Source of the DNA: Thermococcus sibiricus MM 739
GTDB lineage: Archaea; Methanobacteriota_B; Thermococci; Thermococcales; Thermococcaceae
Length of the DNA stretch: 64,000 nucleotides
NCBI RefSeq assembly: GCF_000022545.1
Contig: NC_012883.1
Coordinates: 1,418,276-1,482,275 of the forward strand
Direction of reading: 5' to 3'
Numbering within the stretch: the first letter of the stretch is position 1; the number at the start of each line of letters is the position of its first letter. This document shows positions 60,244 to 64,000 of the stretch, piece by piece. The notes under the pieces are model-generated. The model was given only the letters and a program-made list of their open reading frames with translations, made no database searches and was not told where the DNA came from. Position numbers and translations under genes: made by a program.

Positions 60244-61680
60244 ATGGAAATGAATAGGACAACGGTATGTATTATGGGTACATTTGATACAAAAGGCATT
60301 GAGGCCAAATATCTGAAAGAGAAAATAGAACTTTATGGTGGAACACCTTTTCTAATTGATATTTCTCTTAGGAAATACAACCCCACTATAATAACCCCTG
60401 ATGTCCCCAACCATATCGTAGCTCAGGAAGGAGGTAGTACAATTGAAGAAGTCTCTAAGAAAAATCGAAAAGAGGCCCAAGAGATCATGATTAAAGGTGC
60501 AGTGAAAATACTGAGTAACCTCTTAACTGAAAAGAAGCTAGGAGGTATTATCGCATTTGGAGGATCTGTAGGAAGTGGGATGGCTACTAGAATATTAAAA
60601 ACGCTGCCCCTATTTGTTCCCAAATACTTGATAAGTACTTTACCCCAAGAAGTCTCCCCTATAATAGTCGGGAGTGACATTAAGGTATGGTGGTCTATTT
60701 CAGATATGGCGGGTGGAAATAAGATAAATAGCATAGAAGCCACTGTCCTTAATCAAATTGCAGCAGCCATTATGGGAGAGTTAAAGGCTAAGCCTGTAGA
60801 TATCCCCAAAAAACCTATTATCGTAGCAACACAATTTGGAACTACTACTCCCCATTTGCTGATGAGCAAGGAAATCATAGAAAACAAAGGTTTTGAAGTA
60901 ATTTCTTTTCATGCAGTAGGTCTCTCAGGCGGCTATACTATGGAAGAATTCATTAGAAGTGAAGAAAGAGTAGTCGGAGTTTATGATCTAACTACCCACG
61001 AAATAGTGGACGAAATTGCTGGTGGGATTTTAATAGCAAGTCATGAGGGAAGATTAAGGCTTAGAGCAGCCATTGAAAGAAAACTCCCCTACATAATACT
61101 CCCTGGTGGACTTGATCAAGTTGTTTTTGGACCGCCAGAGACTATTCCCAAAAAATATAGAAAACGCTTTTTTTATGAACACAGTAAAGGAATGGTAACT
61201 CTAATGCGATCAAATGAAGAGGAAATGTACCGCTCTGGAAAGCTAATTGCAGAACGGATTAACGATGCCGAGAGTCCTGTAATAATCATAATACCAATAC
61301 ACGGATTCAGTGCTTATGACAAAAATCCTCTTCTCCCAAACTCTTCCGGAGTGTATTGTCAAGTGATTAAAAATGGCAAACTAGAGATGACTGATATACC
61401 ATGGTGGGATCCTTCTGCAGATATGATGTTATGGAAAGGAATACAGGACCATGTAGATTTAACAAACCCAAATGTCACTATCATACCAGTAGATGCCCAT
61501 ATTAATGATCCAGAGCTTGTACATTTTGTTATACAGATACTGATCAAAGCCATAAAAGGTACATGGAAAAAAGGAACCTTGACTTACAATAAGTTATATG
61601 TAGGGGCCCCATATCTTAAGTTTCGAACATTGATATCATACTATAACGACTATTTTAAGGTGACGAATAATAAAAAATGA
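60244..61680 (+). CDS. Tm-1-like/UPF0261 ATP-binding domain protein
   Basis: Homologue of the N-terminal part of the plant Tm-1 protein and of the bacterial UPF0261 family. It begins with the characteristic VCIMGTFDTKGIEAKYLK, has GGIIAFGGSVGSGMATRILKTLP near residue 105 (cited as FGGSVGSGMATRI), STLPQEVSPIIVGSDI near 135, GAGILIASHEGRLR-type GGILIASHEGRLR near 262, and PGGLDQVVFGPPETIP near 288. Family members bind nucleotide at these glycine loops. The enzymatic role is unclear. Length 478 residues from ATG, with GAGGTG 9 bases upstream (an in-frame GTG inside that motif is less likely). It opens the right part of the island, divergent from mdh. Confidence 0.88.
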   Translation: MEMNRTTVCIMGTFDTKGIEAKYLKEKIELYGGTPFLIDISLRKYNPTIITPDVPNHIVAQEGGSTIEEVSKKNRKEAQEIMIKGAVKILSNLLTEKKLGGIIAFGGSVGSGMATRILKTLPLFVPKYLISTLPQEVSPIIVGSDIKVWWSISDMAGGNKINSIEATVLNQIAAAIMGELKAKPVDIPKKPIIVATQFGTTTPHLLMSKEIIENKGFEVISFHAVGLSGGYTMEEFIRSEERVVGVYDLTTHEIVDEIAGGILIASHEGRLRLRAAIERKLPYIILPGGLDQVVFGPPETIPKKYRKRFFYEHSKGMVTLMRSNEEEMYRSGKLIAERINDAESPVIIIIPIHGFSAYDKNPLLPNSSGVYCQVIKNGKLEMTDIPWWDPSADMMLWKGIQDHVDLTNPNVTIIPVDAHINDPELVHFVIQILIKAIKGTWKKGTLTYNKLYVGAPYLKFRTLISYYNDYFKVTNNKK

Positions 61681-61793
61681 TACATAAAGTTCAATTTTAG
61701 ATTTGACTTGTGTATAAAATACATATACCATAAACTATTTAAGTGTAAAGTGTGTTATTAATAATTGCAGAATAGCACTTGGAGGTGCATGTA

Positions 61794-63617
61794 ATGGGAT
61801 TGTTTTCTAAGAAGGAGGAAAAAAAGGAGGAATATGCCCTCGGTTCCAAAGTTATTGAAAGGTTCCTAGGGGACGACTATTTCCCAGTAAAATGGGGCGA
61901 AGATTGGGACAAAGAACTAAATGTAGAATGGGTAACTGTTTTGAAGGAACATGAAAAGGATTTACACTGGTGGAGGAGTGATCTACACAACCCGCATCCA
62001 GCCTTGCCCATAATGGAGCTCTTTACTTGGTGGGATGCAAAACTCATAAAGAGTTGTGAATATATGTACAGGAGATTTTGGTCTCCTACTGGAAGAGCGT
62101 GGACCGGAAAAATAGTTAATGGGTATGCCTATACTACTGTAATTCCACGTACTGACCCTGACGAGCTAAGAATTTCTGGAAAATACTTTATGAAAATATT
62201 ACCAGTATATAGCGACATCTTCTTAGATCAATGGAAGAAGAGATATCTTCCCGAAATCAAAAAGAACCTAGAATTCATATTTAACTATCCTTATGAAGAG
62301 GCCTCATTAGGAGAGATGATGTGGCTCTTAGAAGAAATGGTGGATATCTATGACAGACATTGGAAGCTTCACTGGATTCTAAACTTCGCTCAATTTGCAT
62401 CGTTCCTGTTCTTCAAAGAAACAGTTCGCCAAATTCTTGGAGATGAAAAGTATAACACTCCTGAGGTTCAGGACTTAATTGCTAGGGTATTGGTCTCTAC
62501 AGATGACGTTAACTGGGATTCTTTGAAGGTATTATATGATATTAAAGAAATGATTAAAGCCAACGCAACTGTAAGAGAACTATTTGAATCCGCAAAAACT
62601 GATGAAGAAGTTTGGGAAGAACTACAAAAGCTAGAAGAAGGTAAAGAGATATACGAGAAGATAGTTCAATTCTTAAAAGAGTACGGAAGAAAATCACTGT
62701 ATGTGTATGAGTATGACCTCCCAACCTGGGAAGAGTACCCAGCAACTGTTATTGCCCAACTAAGAACCTACCTTTCAATGGACTACGACTTCTACGCAGA
62801 CAAAGAATGGATTGCCACAGACCAACAAGAGGCCATTGAAAAATTAATGGAAATGATACCAGAAGATAAGAAAGAAGTAGTAAAAGAGCAAATGGAGAGA
62901 GCTATAAAAATGGCACCGTTAACACCCAACCACCACTTCTATATCGACCAACAAACAAATGCTGCTGCTAAATACGTACTTAGAGAACTAGGAAGGAAGT
63001 TCGTAAAAGAAGGATTGCTAGAAGAGCCCTATGATATACTCTATCTAAAGTATGATGAGATAAGAACCCTATTCGCAGATCCTGCAGAAATTGATGCCAA
63101 AGCCCTAGTAGAACAAAGAAAAGCCGAAAGAGAAAAAGCCAACAAGCTTGTCCCTGCTCCCTATGTGGGAACAATTACAGAATGGTCAATCAAAGACGAG
63201 CCATACAAGCAGGGCCTCTGGGGATGGAGCTTTGAGAAATTACAAGAAGAGAAAGAGGCATATGAAGCTGCAAAGACCGGTAAAGTCAAACTCATAAAAG
63301 GCCTTGCGGCTGGAGCACCAAAAGTCGTAGAGGGAGTTGTTAAGGTAGTAGAAGGACCGCATGAATTTGACAAAGTCGAAGAAGGAGATATTCTCGTCTG
63401 TGACATAACAAGCCCAGCATGGATTTCAGTATATCCAAAGGTAAAAGGAGTCATCACAAACAGTGGAGGACTTTCATCACACCCAGCAATAGTTTCAAGA
63501 GAATTCGGTATCCCATGTATAGTAGGCACCAGAATTGCCACCAAGATGCTCAAAGACGGCATGAAAGTGCGCTTGGATGGAGTAAAAGGTATAGCGACTA
63601 TTCTGGAAGATGAATGA
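61794..63617 (+). CDS. PEP-utilising enzyme, phosphohistidine subunit (phenylphosphate synthase subunit 1-like)
   Basis: A 607-residue (about 70 kDa) protein whose last 80 residues are the swivelling phosphohistidine domain of PEP synthase: GVITNSGGLSSHPAIVSRE with His 563, then FGIPCIVGTRIATKML. The first 500 residues are Trp- and acid-rich (LHWWRSDLHNPHPALP) and unlike the ATP-grasp or PEP-binding barrel. No C-terminal PEP domain exists, so the phosphate should pass to another acceptor. This order and size equal subunit 1 of phenylphosphate synthase of Thauera, whose reactive His is at about 569. ATG is set by GGAGGTG 6 bases upstream. ATP would be bound by the separate ATP-grasp protein of the same island. 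Confidence 0.85.
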   Translation: MGLFSKKEEKKEEYALGSKVIERFLGDDYFPVKWGEDWDKELNVEWVTVLKEHEKDLHWWRSDLHNPHPALPIMELFTWWDAKLIKSCEYMYRRFWSPTGRAWTGKIVNGYAYTTVIPRTDPDELRISGKYFMKILPVYSDIFLDQWKKRYLPEIKKNLEFIFNYPYEEASLGEMMWLLEEMVDIYDRHWKLHWILNFAQFASFLFFKETVRQILGDEKYNTPEVQDLIARVLVSTDDVNWDSLKVLYDIKEMIKANATVRELFESAKTDEEVWEELQKLEEGKEIYEKIVQFLKEYGRKSLYVYEYDLPTWEEYPATVIAQLRTYLSMDYDFYADKEWIATDQQEAIEKLMEMIPEDKKEVVKEQMERAIKMAPLTPNHHFYIDQQTNAAAKYVLRELGRKFVKEGLLEEPYDILYLKYDEIRTLFADPAEIDAKALVEQRKAEREKANKLVPAPYVGTITEWSIKDEPYKQGLWGWSFEKLQEEKEAYEAAKTGKVKLIKGLAAGAPKVVEGVVKVVEGPHEFDKVEEGDILVCDITSPAWISVYPKVKGVITNSGGLSSHPAIVSREFGIPCIVGTRIATKMLKDGMKVRLDGVKGIATILEDE

Positions 63618-63669
63618 TTTTTTAAATTTTAATTTTTATTTACTTTTACAGTTTTAGGAGGTTTCTAAA

Positions 63670-64000
63670 ATGTATGTCAAAAGAGACAAAGAGCATATAG
63701 TAGTAAAACTAGAAAAAAATGAAGATCTTGTAGAAAAACTGACCCAATTGGCACAAGAAGAAAACATAAAAGCGGGCATGATAGTTTCAGGCATTGGAAT
63801 GTTAAGAGATCCTGAGATAGGTTATTACACTGGCACAGGTTATGAACAAAAGAAACTTGAAGGGGTCTATGAACTCGTCTCAATAACCGGGTACCTCCAA
63901 GAGACTACCCCAAGAGTCCATATCCACATAAGCATTGCTGATAAAAACAATAAAGTATATGGAGGACACTTACTTAGTGGAAAATGCGACCCTTATGCAA
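63670..64000 (+). CDS. PPC/DUF296 domain protein, N-terminal part
   Basis: The frame begins at ATG with AGGAGG 8 bases upstream and runs off the window after 110 codons, so about the last 30 residues are missing. It is a PPC domain (DUF296), known as a trimeric fold of uncertain function in prokaryotes and as part of plant AT-hook proteins. Characteristic are MIVSGIGMLRDPEIGYY near residue 37, SITGYLQ near 72 and the putative metal ligands RVHIHISIAD followed by VYGGHLLSG. It follows the phosphohistidine gene by 52 bases and is probably part of the same operon. Confidence 0.9.
   Translation, partial: MYVKRDKEHIVVKLEKNEDLVEKLTQLAQEENIKAGMIVSGIGMLRDPEIGYYTGTGYEQKKLEGVYELVSITGYLQETTPRVHIHISIADKNNKVYGGHLLSGKCDPYA

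Noticed and set aside
1-64000. CRISPR arrays, rRNA genes or prophage
   Set aside because: No regularly spaced direct repeats, no rRNA sequence, and no capsid, portal or integrase genes were seen on either strand.

Overview
The window is chromosomal DNA from a hyperthermophilic euryarchaeon of the order Thermococcales (Pyrococcus or a low-GC Thermococcus). The evidence is a family-D DNA polymerase (both subunits) beside an Orc1/Cdc6 gene, a TIP49-like helicase, Gar1, TFB, an archaeal histone, a form III RuBisCO, ribosomal protein S17e, a CGP-CTERM surface protein, tungsten aldehyde:ferredoxin oxidoreductases (AORs), BRE/TATA promoters and GGAGGTG or GGTGAT ribosome binding sites. The species cannot be fixed from sequence alone. 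A 166-codon Gln-terminated mini-intein in the polymerase large subunit points towards Pyrococcus-like relatives.

Layout. 1-9.4 kb is core metabolism: the end of an ABC substrate-binding protein, a uracil-DNA glycosylase, an IS605-type end remnant, phosphoglycerate mutase (apgM), a HIT protein, an NhaC antiporter, thyX, argF, a HAD hydrolase and tRNA-Gln. 9.5-20.9 kb is an information-processing block: PolD large subunit with intein, PolD small subunit, Orc1/Cdc6, a candidate replication origin, TIP49, gar1, tfb, a phosphodiesterase and a histone. 21.3-32.4 kb holds RuBisCO, thymidine kinase, an AlaX-like editing protein, the four-gene threonine operon (lysC-thrB-thrC-asd), a decaying HTH/transketolase pair, glycerate kinase, S17e, an ArsR-like regulator and an MBL hydrolase.

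32.5-41.1 kb is a defence operon: type I restriction-modification hsdR-hsdM-hsdS, then two tightly coupled AT-rich genes and an EVE-domain gene. The first AT-rich gene encodes a protein with a C-terminal membrane hairpin. The second reads as a divergent Argonaute MID-PIWI protein whose frame is cut by a single in-frame TAA and then continues to the PIWI C-terminus. An AAA ATPase gene follows, bracketed by two copies of an ACCCCATTATGGGG palindrome.

43.7-64.0 kb is an apparently catabolic island. On the minus strand are an AOR and a MoaD-like protein. On the plus strand are a formamidase-family protein, a DUF1097 membrane protein, an ATP-grasp half of a PEP-synthase-like enzyme, a ThiS/MoaD-like protein, a cyclase-family hydrolase, an AOR, a four-cluster ferredoxin, a second AOR, DUF169, a DRE-TIM aldolase/lyase, an HPr-kinase-like P-loop protein, a cupin, a Tm-1-like protein, the phosphohistidine half of the PEP-synthase-like enzyme, and a PPC/DUF296 protein running off the window. 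Malate dehydrogenase lies inside on the opposite strand. The two half-enzymes match the sizes and domain split of bacterial phenylphosphate synthase (about 70 and 40 kDa). I therefore infer an ATP-dependent, phosphohistidine-based substrate activation coupled to tungsten oxidoreductases. The substrate is unknown.
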